DNA from: Shewanella sp. KX20019
GTDB lineage: Bacteria > Pseudomonadota > Gammaproteobacteria > Enterobacterales > Shewanellaceae
Assembly: GCF_016757755.1 (NCBI RefSeq)
Contig: NZ_CP068437.1
Span: forward strand, 4,030,001-4,094,000
Direction of reading: 5' to 3'
DNA length: 64,000 nt
Position numbers and translations under genes: made by a program
Notes under the pieces: model-generated
The model's database searches: none
What the model saw: only the letters and a program-made list of their open reading frames with translations
Told to the model about the DNA's origin: nothing
Shown: one piece after another, positions 51,169 through 59,588 of the stretch
How the letters are laid out: the number at the start of each line of letters is the position of its first letter
Numbering within the stretch: the first letter of the stretch is position 1

Positions 51169-51667
51169 GTCTGTACGAACGTATTTTTGAGCTTCTTTGT
51201 GGCCATTTGTCGCAGCAATCGTTAGCCAAAACATACCTTTTTCGCTATCTTTTTTAAGATATTCACCTTCAAAATAACAATAGCCGAGAAAATACTGAGC
51301 ATTAGTATGCCCTTTGTTTGCTGCAATATTTAGCCACTCAACTCTCCATTCGGTTAGCCGCTCACCGGTTTCATGGGTGAATTTCCCCGTTTCTGGCTCA
51401 TCGACCCACTCGTGTTGCTTTATTAGTACCAAAGGCTCCTCGGAACCATCAATTGTATTGGAAAATTCGAGAGCTTCGTCATAAGTATGAAATGCGTAAT
51501 AGTAGATTTCACCATCAAACTCATCAGGCGCCTTGCCAAGGGCGGCACCAGACACGATATTCTAAAACTTGATCGTAGAAGTAACCACCGCCTGATTTTG
51601 TGTAAGCTGGGTATTCTCCAACCATATTTTTGTCTACTGAATGAGGATACATCGACATTCCTTCCAT
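51163..51667 (-). pseudogene. Integron cassette gene 2: Sel1-repeat protein, frameshifted
   Basis: Starts at ATG 51667 directly after a GTTAAAT core. It reads MYPHSVDKNMVGEYPAYTKS, then GGGYFYDQVLEYRVWCRPW, and stops near 51525. In another frame it goes on with PDEFDGEIYYYAFHTYDEAL ... ERLTEWRVEWL, then two Sel1-like repeats (AANKGHTNAQYFLGYCYFEG, AATNGHKEAQKYV). One indel near 51545 separates the parts; the downstream frame alone is 130 residues. The TAA at 51163 overlaps the attC core. The YRVWCRP...DEFDG...YYAF domain is one I associate with mobile cassettes. Confidence 0.78.
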
Positions 51668-51670
51668 GGT

Positions 51671-52508
51671 ATTTAACGCCTTGCTAAAAATAATCAAAAC
51701 CAGTCATTATTAATCAACAACATAGCTAGAATTCTACTAGATATCAACGTTCAGCGTCTATCAAATTACCAATTGAACCGTTTTCGATATCATGGCTGCG
51801 AATGAACTCATAAAATGAATGTTCTAGGCGAATATAGGCTGTTTAAACGCGATAAGTATGGGTAAAAACTAAAGGCTTGTAAATCTAACTCGAGCAACTG
51901 GACGGAGTAACAATCACCTCCTATATTTGTTTGTATAGAAAGAATCAAAGTAGATCACTCTAAATTTAAATTTAGCGATGGAAAATACTTAGCAACTGTC
52001 GTTCAGTTACAAGCATTCATTAATGGGTATCATTATGGACTCATTAGTTGGATAACGGACAGACACACTGCCATGGTTCAAGAGCTAGGAGCTAGCAAAC
52101 GGCTAATGGGGTACAAGTATACACTCCAGATAAAGAATACATTTTCATCATGATGCTACATTGCTTAAGACACCAGCATAACATCGACCCTTTGGATAAA
52201 AACAATGGCTAAAAATAGAGACGTCCTCAGCGAGGATAGATGCCGAGATTTAGTGGTTGAGTAAATATTTCTAATCGAACTGTATCACTATTTAATGTTT
52301 GTTCGTTTGATTTAAAAGACAATTTTTAAAAACACCTGTTAGACCTGTTGCAATGACTTTTGACAGATAGTTAGTAAGGTTTGGCGTAACCCTACAGGGT
52401 CAAATGAGCGCCCCGTAGGTAAGTTGACTAGGATTACGCCGCTTATTTTAATATAAGATACGGGCTGCCAGACATTGTGGCCTGGATCTTATTGCGTAGG
52501 AAAATGCT
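51671..52508. other. Region without intact genes beyond the cassettes
   Basis: Begins with an attC-like core (ATTTAAC, 51671-51677) whose partner could not be placed, so a degenerate attC or attI edge may lie here. Between 51950 and 52200 a few open stretches occur (for example KFKFSDGKYLATVVQLQAFI on the plus strand), broken by stops; they look like gene remains but fit no family I know. No integrase gene is present. Confidence 0.45.
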
Positions 52509-52940
52509 ATGAGAACTCGTCAGATACTTTGCCCGACTGATTTTTCTGAAACAGCCGAGCATGCCATGAGTTATGCTTTCGAAATGGCCAACTTTTATAA
52601 CGTTGGGATTCGTTTATTACATGTTGCTGACAAACCATTTGGGGATAAACATACTCGAGCCTTGTCTGTCACCCCCGATGACTTGGCCGGTAGAATGAAT
52701 AAAGAGGCGGCAGATAGAATGCGGCAATTGATAAAGACGCTTGGCAAAGATTTAACTGTTGAAGGTGTTATCCGTCATGGACATGCAGCTGAGCAGATCT
52801 TAGCATCTGCAAGCAAGATGAATGCTGGCATGATCGTTATGGCGAGTCATGGTCGAACGGGCTTTGACCACCTTCTTCATACCAACATTGCCGAAGAGGT
52901 GGCTAATAAAGCGACTTGTCCTGTTTTGGTGGTTAAATAA
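52509..52940 (+). CDS. Universal stress protein (UspA family), type A paralogue
   Basis: A 143-residue UspA-fold protein (RQILCPTDFSETAEHAMSYAFEMANFYNVGIRLLHVADKP ... HGRTGFDHLLHTNIAEEV). It pairs with 46406-46837 by shared length, VTPDDLA and LLHTN. The nucleotide loop lacks the G-S/T pair. It is first in a plus-strand two-gene unit. Together with the minus-strand unit at 45920-46837 it forms an inverted duplication. Confidence 0.88.
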   Translation: MRTRQILCPTDFSETAEHAMSYAFEMANFYNVGIRLLHVADKPFGDKHTRALSVTPDDLAGRMNKEAADRMRQLIKTLGKDLTVEGVIRHGHAAEQILASASKMNAGMIVMASHGRTGFDHLLHTNIAEEVANKATCPVLVVK

Positions 52941-53007
52941 ACTGAGCTGATATTTGAAGCCGTTATTGATTAGCAGGATTTTAACATTGTTCAATTAGGA
53001 GGTTGTC

Positions 53008-53451
53008 ATGCGTACTCGTCATATATTATGTCCAACAGACTTCTCAGAAACGGCTGAGCATGCCTTAGGGTATGCTATTGAAATGGCAAATTTATATGGG
53101 GTGGATATCAGGCTGTTACATGTGAAGAGTTCACCTTATGGTGCACCAGATTACCGCATAGTAGTAGACAGCCCCGCAGAACTGTTACAAGACCAAGAAG
53201 CCTATGCCAACGAGAAGATGCAAGACATTATTGCTGAGGTGCGTGAGCAGATGCCGAATGATTTGATGGTTCATACTAGCGTCCGCTCTGGCGGTGTATT
53301 AGCTCAGGTTTTGGAAGAAGCTGAAGAACACGAAGTGGGTATGATAGTGATAGCAAGCCACGGTCATACTGGTTTATCACATTTGTTAAGCCCAAATATC
53401 GCCGAGGCGGTAGCCAATAGTGCTAAGTGTCCTGTGCTTGTGGTGAAATGA
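53008..53451 (+). CDS. Universal stress protein (UspA family), type B paralogue
   Basis: A 147-residue UspA-fold protein (RHILCPTDFSETAEHALGYAIEMANLYGVDIRLLHVKSS ... ASHGHTGLSHLLSPNIAEAV). It matches 45920-46363 in length and in LSHLL.PNI. A strong AGGAGG lies upstream of the ATG. It follows its type-A neighbour by 67 bases, the same order as in the minus-strand pair. Confidence 0.88.
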   Translation: MRTRHILCPTDFSETAEHALGYAIEMANLYGVDIRLLHVKSSPYGAPDYRIVVDSPAELLQDQEAYANEKMQDIIAEVREQMPNDLMVHTSVRSGGVLAQVLEEAEEHEVGMIVIASHGHTGLSHLLSPNIAEAVANSAKCPVLVVK

Positions 53452-53516
53452 AAAGCGTACCTTACAGACGCTGATTTTTAGCTAGCGACAAACATCAGTA
53501 TAAAGTTGTTCGGGGC

Positions 53517-53771
53517 ATGACTCATCTCCATCAAATCTCCCCGCCGATACGTTTGCTCGGGCAGCATTTATACAGCAGAGATTGGAAGGGAGTGGGCTAT
53601 ACCCGAGTTGCTAGCGATCAACACCATGTCGAAGATGTGTTGATTAGTGCCGCTATCGGCGTGGTCTACGCTCCTTACTTTACCTCTCGTACCAGAGCAG
53701 GACTGGACACTGAAGATGCAAAAAATGCTCCTATTAGGTCACTAGCACCGGTGATATATTTAAACCGTTAG
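53517..53771 (+). pseudogene. C-terminal remnant of a PAP2-family phosphatase
   Basis: An 84-codon frame whose centre, GYTRVASDQHHVEDVLISAAIG, is the last conserved motif of PAP2-type membrane phosphatases (S/T-R-V-x5-H-x3-D). The first two catalytic motifs and the membrane helices that should precede it are absent, and the upstream 60 bases do not encode them. It is therefore a truncated remnant, not a functional enzyme. Confidence 0.65.
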
Positions 53772-54198
53772 TTGTAGATGACAGGTCAATACAAAGGCAC
53801 TTGGCCAATCCCAGCATGAGTCAATCTACAACCTTCAGTATTAGCTATCATAAGCTCAGTATCCCAACAGTTACCACGAGATTCATGCTCTGTTTTATCC
53901 GATAGTGCCATAGCATTTGTCGAGGAAGTTTACCCCATATGGCTATACAGATTCATTAAGCCACTTTACTTGAGTACTATATAGGATAGGGCCGCAGAGG
54001 GAGAGCAAAAAAGGAGACAAGCGCTTCACCCCTTTTGGTCTACTCTTGATTTCAAGAAGAGACGAAGCACCACTACTTTTGCTGTGATTAAAAGCTAAGG
54101 TTTAGATGGACAGAATGAGTTGAACAAAGCGGCATCGTTCGTCGGTGCATACCGCTGTTAGCTCACGCTCTAGCCAGAGCCAAAGTTGATAGCTGCTA
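53772..54198. other. Gene-free region with a partial dispersed repeat
   Basis: The only recognisable item is the degenerate repeat piece at 54011-54082. Nothing else is seen. Confidence 0.5.
54011..54082. repeat. Dispersed intergenic repeat, partial copy 3
   Basis: CAAGCGCTTCACCCCTTTTGG ... CTCTTGAT, TCAAGAAG ... CGAAGCACCACTACTTT aligns with the right ends of the copies at 20338-20590 and 55079-55345, with several substitutions. Only this end is preserved. Confidence 0.7.
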
Positions 54199-54513
54199 TC
54201 ACTTGATGTTCAGTCCATCTCGCCAGGCAATGACCTCGAGTTCACCGCGGACGGCTTCATCGACCTCAATAACGGGACGCGCCTCAAATACGAAAGCAGG
54301 AAACATCGAACAATGCTTGTGAACGGTCACCTGATCGTCACACTCTACCAGCATATGCCCGCCCCACTCACCTACTCGTATCACGAAGAATTCGATCTTA
54401 AAATTGGCGGGCGCCTTCCATTGGTCGAATACCTCAAGAATGCGCTTCTGGGCATTCTCATACTCAATGGGCGAACCCTGAGGACGTTCGAACCAGCTGA
54501 TCACGTATTTCAT
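54199..54513 (-). CDS. DUF3303 family protein
   Basis: A 104-residue protein. MKYVISWFERPQGSPIEYENAQKRILEVFDQW at the start and VRVGEWGGHMLVE-like centre (here VIRVGEWGGHMLVECDD) with the end FVFEARPVIEVDEAVRGELE follow the DUF3303 pattern, a small dimeric ferredoxin-like fold. ATG 54513 lies seven bases from AGGAG and is preferred over ATG 54519. Its GC content seems higher than that of its surroundings, which may indicate acquisition. Function unknown. Confidence 0.8.
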   Translation of the reverse strand: MKYVISWFERPQGSPIEYENAQKRILEVFDQWKAPANFKIEFFVIRVGEWGGHMLVECDDQVTVHKHCSMFPAFVFEARPVIEVDEAVRGELEVIAWRDGLNIK

Positions 54514-54519
54514 TGGCAT

Positions 54520-55383
54520 TCTCCTAACTAGGTTAGTTTCCGGTACGATTGCTGCTTGGATGAGCTAATAACTAATTATACGGGCCGTTCAAGTAAGGTC
54601 ATCTTACAAAGTTGACCATGCTAATACAGCATCCACTTCAAGTACCTAACAGCGGCATAAGTTTAGTCTAAAAAAAGCACTATCACTGGTTAAATAATAC
54701 GCGGAAATGTACTGTTCAAAAACAGTGCTATGGAGTAGGTTCAACAGATTAAAACCATTGGGATATTCTGATGCAGGTACTTTTCTGGACTGTGGTTATA
54801 TTGCAACTATTGGAAAGACAAATCCAAAAATTGGCCGCGCCATCCATGATTTAAAATACAACGCTTAACAAGCCCTAGCCCAAAGCTGTAGTCGCGCAAT
54901 TTTCCAAACAGATAATGGCATGCAGGCGTGTCTGCCAAATTCTGTCTGGAACAGAATTGGCCTGTAAGCTCGGCCATGACAAATAGCATTCATGCTAAAA
55001 AGCCAGTTCGGCATCCATGTCTCTCGTTCGCAAGCTTGATAACCTTGTTATCTCTCACCAGAACATGGATGGCCACGGACGTATCTACATTAGGTTAGAA
55101 AAGCACAGACTCTTAGCATTTGAGTTTTCGTTTTTCCAGTAGGAAATAACAGTCTCTTAGTAAACATCATGGCTTAAATACATTAACCAAACGTGCAGAA
55201 TCTAATCTCCCCCGTTGGAAATTTCGCTTTTTAAATTTCGCCGGGGCGCTGAGGGACTAACTCTTATGAAATCAACAGTGGGCGCAAGCGCTTTGCCCCT
55301 TGGCTCGACTCTTGATCACAAGAATCGGCGAAGCACCACGACTTTGACTTTTCTAAAAGTTAGCTAAAAGCGTAGCTGGATAA
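54520..55383. other. Intergenic region containing dispersed repeat copy 2
   Basis: The first 550 bp hold no gene that I can support. 55079-55345 is a repeat copy. Confidence 0.55.
55079..55345. repeat. Dispersed intergenic repeat, copy 2
   Basis: Aligned with 20338-20590 in the same orientation over its full length, differing by single-base changes and a short insertion (GACTCTTGATCACAAGAATC, an inverted repeat absent from copy 1). It carries the TCTCCCCCGTTGGAAATTT and TTTCGCCGGGGCGC blocks. Confidence 0.85.
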
Positions 55384-56790
55384 CTAAGTTTGTTTAGGCA
55401 ACCACAATCTAACACAAAGCCCTTTTTCATCGCGGTTCTGCAAGCTGATCCGACCGTCATGGGCTTCGACAATTTCACGGCACAATGGTAGCCCTAAGCC
55501 AGTGCCTGATTGCTTAGTGGAATAGAAAGGTAATAGTGCTTGACGCAACACCTCTGGTGGCATGCCAGAGCCCTCATCGCTAACTTCAATGAATACACCT
55601 TCAGTGCCATCCGACAGGCTAGAGTCAACAATCGATAGACTCACTTTATCGACACTAGAACCTGATTCATGGGCATTTTTCAGCAGATTCAATAACACTT
55701 GTTCCATCTGAATCAGATCAAATTCCACCGTAGAGTTCGGCAAGTCATTATCAAGCACAAATGAATAATGCTGCTTCAGTTGCTCGGTCAATTTAAGCCA
55801 GTCAACGGTGCTCTTTTTCGGTAAGGGCAGTTTGGCGAAGCGAGCATAATTGAAGATAAACTGACTCAAATGGCTGGTGCGATCTTCTATGGTATCAAAA
55901 ATAAGCTTGAGTTTAGGGTCATCCAGATCTTTAGTGATTATGCGACCGGAATTGACCATAGAGGCTATCGGCGCAACGGAGTTATTAAGCTCATGGCTAA
56001 TAATACGGATCACTTTTTTCCACACTGCGACCTCTTGGCGATTCAGTTCCCGCGTCATCTGCTTGAGTAAAATAAGGTGGTGAAACTGGCCATTCAGTAA
56101 AAACTGGCCACGAGAAAGGTGCCAGGTTTCTAGCTCTTCGCCGCTGTCTTTGGCTGCTAAGGAGAACAAACCGTCTTTAGGGTTTTCCAGTGCCACGCCT
56201 AGCTCATCAGCAACTTGCGCCATCAATTCACTAAGCTGCATGCCTTCAATTCGCAGCCCTTTGTTGAACAGGTGCCTTGCCGCGTCGTTGGCGTAGATAA
56301 CACGTTTGTCGTCATCGAGCAGTAACATGACATTAGGCGAGCTTTGGATCACTTTATCGAGCAGCAGCTCTCGTTGATAAATATACTGGCGCTCTTTCCT
56401 TAACGCTTCTGCCGAATCATTAAACAGTAGCGCTAAAGCCTGCAACTGCTTATCTCCACCAACTGGAAGACTGACACTAAAATCATTATCTTTGAAATTA
56501 AGTAAACCAATTTCAAGCGCCATTAAACTGGTGGCTAAATGCCGAGTCGACACATAACTCGCCGCTAGCGCCAGGCTTACCGCTGTGATAAATATGATCA
56601 ACAACAGATCCAACTGCTTAGCAACCGCTTGCGATACATCTGCATCGGCAAACCACAACAGCAAGCTAAGCGCCAGCATGAGCGCTACCGTCGTCGCCAA
56701 GGCGCTACCAACAATCAACTTAGCGCGCAGCGAAATTCGGCTTAATGACGTTCTGTCTGATGTAACCGCTGGGTTATTTTTCAATGCCAT
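55384..56790 (-). CDS. NtrY-type membrane sensor histidine kinase
   Basis: A 468-residue kinase. Two membrane helices (about 26-50 and 44-62 region, with LLLIIFITAVSLALAASYV) are followed by a HAMP-like linker, a PAS domain (KVIQSSPNVMLLLDDDKRVIYAND) and the kinase core with histidine in RIISHELNNSVAPIASMVN. ATP motifs are NLLKNAHESG, DEGSGMP and GTGLGLPLCREIVE. There is essentially no periplasmic domain, so it may sense the membrane. It overlaps the response regulator gene by 17 bases and is its partner. Confidence 0.9.
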   Translation of the reverse strand: MALKNNPAVTSDRTSLSRISLRAKLIVGSALATTVALMLALSLLLWFADADVSQAVAKQLDLLLIIFITAVSLALAASYVSTRHLATSLMALEIGLLNFKDNDFSVSLPVGGDKQLQALALLFNDSAEALRKERQYIYQRELLLDKVIQSSPNVMLLLDDDKRVIYANDAARHLFNKGLRIEGMQLSELMAQVADELGVALENPKDGLFSLAAKDSGEELETWHLSRGQFLLNGQFHHLILLKQMTRELNRQEVAVWKKVIRIISHELNNSVAPIASMVNSGRIITKDLDDPKLKLIFDTIEDRTSHLSQFIFNYARFAKLPLPKKSTVDWLKLTEQLKQHYSFVLDNDLPNSTVEFDLIQMEQVLLNLLKNAHESGSSVDKVSLSIVDSSLSDGTEGVFIEVSDEGSGMPPEVLRQALLPFYSTKQSGTGLGLPLCREIVEAHDGRISLQNRDEKGLCVRLWLPKQT

Positions 56791-58219
56791 ATTTTTCCAT
56801 ACGTCTATATAGCGCTTGTCGGCTTAAGCCTAGAGATTTAGCGACCCTAGCAATCACGCCTTTATGGTTATCTAATGCCGCTTCGATATTGGCTTTTTCA
56901 CCTGCAGATGAAATAGTGGCTTGACCTGTAACTGTGGCGTTAATTACCTCTGTTTTAGTATTCTGCGCTGCAGGCTCGCTTTGTAGATGTTCTGTGTTAC
57001 TAGCCGTACTTGCAGAAATATGCTGCAGCGAACTCGCCTTGGCGCTGAGGTCTAACAAGCCAAAGTCGTCGCTGGTTAAACAGCTGCTCTCAGCCAATAT
57101 CACTGCTCTTTTGCAGGCATTTTCAAGCTCTCGCACATTCCCCGGCCAGTGATGTGCCTCCAGCGTTTGCCGCGTGTGTTTGTCCAATGAATAGTCAGCG
57201 CCGATGAAATGGCTAACTAAGGGTAATACATCATCTTTACGCTCATTTAAGGCAGGTAACGCCAGTTCAATCACATTGAGCCGATAGAACAGATCCTCTC
57301 TGAATCGTCCAGCTTGAATGTCTTTAATCAAATCAGCATTGGTCGCGCTAATAACGCGGACATTCACTTTACGAGTTTGATGGCTACCAAGCCGTTCAAA
57401 CTCACCTGTTTGCAGTACTCGCAGTAACTTAACCTGCCCAGAAAGTGGCAAGTTACCAATTTCATCTAAAAACAGTGTGCCACCGTCGGCAGCCTCAAAA
57501 CGACCAATGCGTGTTTTATTCGCGCCGGTAAACGCACCCGCTTCTGCGCCAAATAGTTCAGCTTCAAGTAGCTCCATTGGCAGTGCGCCAATATTGACCT
57601 TGATGAAAGGTTTATGTTTTAAATTTGAGTTGGCGTGAATAATATCTGCCAGTTTATCTTTACCCGCACCATTGGGCCCAGTCACCAGTACCGACACATC
57701 GCTACGGGCAATTTGCAAGGCCAAATCCACGCAGCGTTGCATCGCACCACTGCTAAAAATAATGCCGCATAAGTTGGCATCTTTGATTACTGCCATACGC
57801 TGATTATCGACTCTTGATAACTTAGCATTGGCTTTAGATAGAGCATGTAGAGAGATTAGGTTACCGACACTGGTGAGTAACTTGGCATCGTCCCAAGGTT
57901 TACCCATATAATCGGCTGCACCTTCTTTCACTAGCTCTACAGCCACTTCAAGCTGGGTCCAGGCGGTGAGCAAGACTATCGGCAGTTGTGGCTGTAACAG
58001 CCTTAAGGCATAAAACAGCGACACGCCCTCTTCACCGGAGGTGGTGTCTTGGGTGAAATTCATGTCTTGTACAACAAGTGCAATATCATGTAGTTGTACT
58101 AGTTCTAACGCCACTTCTGGTGACAAGCAGGTCAACGTACGATAACCATTAAGTTCAAGCATCAACGACAAGGCGTTACATACTGCTTGGTTATCATCAA
58201 CGATGAGAATCGTATCCAT
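56774..58219 (-). CDS. Sigma-54-dependent response regulator
   Basis: A 481-residue NtrC-family regulator. The receiver has IVDDN and phosphoacceptor D in LVVQDMNFTQ. The AAA+ domain has Walker A GPNGAGKD (ending in D instead of E/S), sigma-54 loop GAFTGA, Walker B GGTLFLDEIGNLPL and arginine region FREDLFYRLNV. The C-terminal Fis helix-turn-helix is GVIARVAKSLGLSRQALYRRMEKY. It is the first gene of a two-gene unit with the kinase. The adjacent efflux operon has a sigma-54 promoter, the probable target. Confidence 0.92.
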   Translation of the reverse strand: MDTILIVDDNQAVCNALSLMLELNGYRTLTCLSPEVALELVQLHDIALVVQDMNFTQDTTSGEEGVSLFYALRLLQPQLPIVLLTAWTQLEVAVELVKEGAADYMGKPWDDAKLLTSVGNLISLHALSKANAKLSRVDNQRMAVIKDANLCGIIFSSGAMQRCVDLALQIARSDVSVLVTGPNGAGKDKLADIIHANSNLKHKPFIKVNIGALPMELLEAELFGAEAGAFTGANKTRIGRFEAADGGTLFLDEIGNLPLSGQVKLLRVLQTGEFERLGSHQTRKVNVRVISATNADLIKDIQAGRFREDLFYRLNVIELALPALNERKDDVLPLVSHFIGADYSLDKHTRQTLEAHHWPGNVRELENACKRAVILAESSCLTSDDFGLLDLSAKASSLQHISASTASNTEHLQSEPAAQNTKTEVINATVTGQATISSAGEKANIEAALDNHKGVIARVAKSLGLSRQALYRRMEKYGIEK

Positions 58220-58311
58220 ATCTTCTTATAATAATGAGAGGGTAATTTAAGACTTGCCTAAAACTAACGTAAAGCGAAACAGAGATAAAGGTAAACACCT
58301 TAAATTTCAAT

Positions 58312-58352
58312 AATCAACCGCCCATACAGCAGCTAGCTTTGGGCGGTTGATT
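58312..58352 (-). terminator. Hairpin ending the efflux operon
   Basis: AATCAACCGCCCA and TGGGCGGTTGATT form a 13-bp perfect stem, eight bases past the stop of the last permease gene. No long T-run follows on the minus strand. It separates the efflux operon from the two-component genes. Confidence 0.7.
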
Positions 58353-58359
58353 AACCTAT

Positions 58360-59571
58360 CTAGACGCTTCTGGTGGCTATTGCCGGAGAGATGTTAGCCG
58401 CTTTTCGAGCCGGTAATATCACAGCCACAGTCGTTAAGACCAATAGACCGGCCACTGTCACTAGCGGATAAATAAGATCCAACTTCGGCAGGCTGTACAA
58501 GGTCATTAATTGCTGCCCCAACTGCACTGCGATGAGCCCTCCTAATACGCCACCGATGAGGCATATTAGGTAGTTTTCAACTAAGAAGAAGCTAATGATG
58601 TCGCGTTTTTTAGCCCCTAGCGCACGGCGAGTACCAATTTGCTTTGTACGGCGCTCAATATTAAACATTACCATTCCCGCTAACCCCAAAGAGGTGATAA
58701 GCAGCAGTAACACCACCATCATAGACAACACAGTCGCCATCAACTCATGGTTACGGTATACGCTAGTACGGTGCTCACTAATGGTGGTAAAGCCTCTGAC
58801 AACACGATTAGGGTGCTCTTTATGCAGCGCAGTTGGAATCGCCTCTTTTAATCCGACAATGGCAGCTTCATCCGCTCTTACTAAGATACGGTTAAATGAT
58901 GAAGCCAGCTCCACATTAAGAATAATACTGAGATCCAAATTATCGTTATCAACCCAAGCACCTTGCAGACGCTCTACCACGCCGATAATCTTCATTGGTT
59001 GGGTACCAATATTACCGCGATACATCACCTTGCCTACGGCAGGTTCATCTCCAAAGGTATCTTTAGCAAACTGCGCTGACACTATCGCTAAACTCGCAAG
59101 CTCCGGCCCACCAGCATTAACTTCATCAGGGTAAAAGTTGCGCCCTTCAATTAAGTTGAGCCCGAGGGTTGGGATCATCTGCTCATCGCCATAATAGATA
59201 GCGGCGTTGGGACCATCTTTACGATCCTCTTCACTGGTACCATGGGAGAAGTTTGATGACCAGCCACCGCCACTCAATGGCGTCATACTGGTCAATGTAG
59301 CGGCCTTAACTCCGTCAAGTTGTCGAATAATATCGAGATCTCGAAGTGGCTGCGTGACAGGATCAACACTGTCATCAAAGTTGTAGATACTAAAGTCAAA
59401 CACCTCTGACTCAGCAATTCCCGAATCTCGATTCATCAAGCCGATACGCTCACTAATGATAAAGCTGGCATTAGCCACAATAGCAACCGAGAGAATAATT
59501 TGGATCAGCAACAATAGCGGACCACTCTTATTGTGCAGCAACATACTGACAATGGGTTTAATCTGAAACAT
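58360..59571 (-). CDS. MacB/FtsX-type ABC permease (second subunit)
   Basis: A 403-residue permease. An N-terminal membrane helix (LLLIQIILSVAIVANASFII) is followed by a MacB-type periplasmic domain (about 50-270) and three C-terminal helices with the FtsX signature (FNIERRTKQIGTRRALGAKKRDIISFFLVENYLI). It lacks an ATPase domain, which is supplied by the gene at 60906. It is last in a four- or five-gene operon, with 17 bases to the preceding permease. Confidence 0.88.
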   Translation of the reverse strand: MFQIKPIVSMLLHNKSGPLLLLIQIILSVAIVANASFIISERIGLMNRDSGIAESEVFDFSIYNFDDSVDPVTQPLRDLDIIRQLDGVKAATLTSMTPLSGGGWSSNFSHGTSEEDRKDGPNAAIYYGDEQMIPTLGLNLIEGRNFYPDEVNAGGPELASLAIVSAQFAKDTFGDEPAVGKVMYRGNIGTQPMKIIGVVERLQGAWVDNDNLDLSIILNVELASSFNRILVRADEAAIVGLKEAIPTALHKEHPNRVVRGFTTISEHRTSVYRNHELMATVLSMMVVLLLLITSLGLAGMVMFNIERRTKQIGTRRALGAKKRDIISFFLVENYLICLIGGVLGGLIAVQLGQQLMTLYSLPKLDLIYPLVTVAGLLVLTTVAVILPARKAANISPAIATRSV

Positions 59572-59588
59572 GTTAAATTCCTTTTCCG

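Noticed and set aside
52021..52200. Open stretches after the cassette array as a gene
   Set aside because: Broken by stops, no ribosome-binding site and no recognisable family; recorded only as possible gene remains.
58595..59134. A 179-residue plus-strand frame in the permease gene
   Set aside because: Antisense to a clear FtsX-type permease; its composition is that of a shadow frame.
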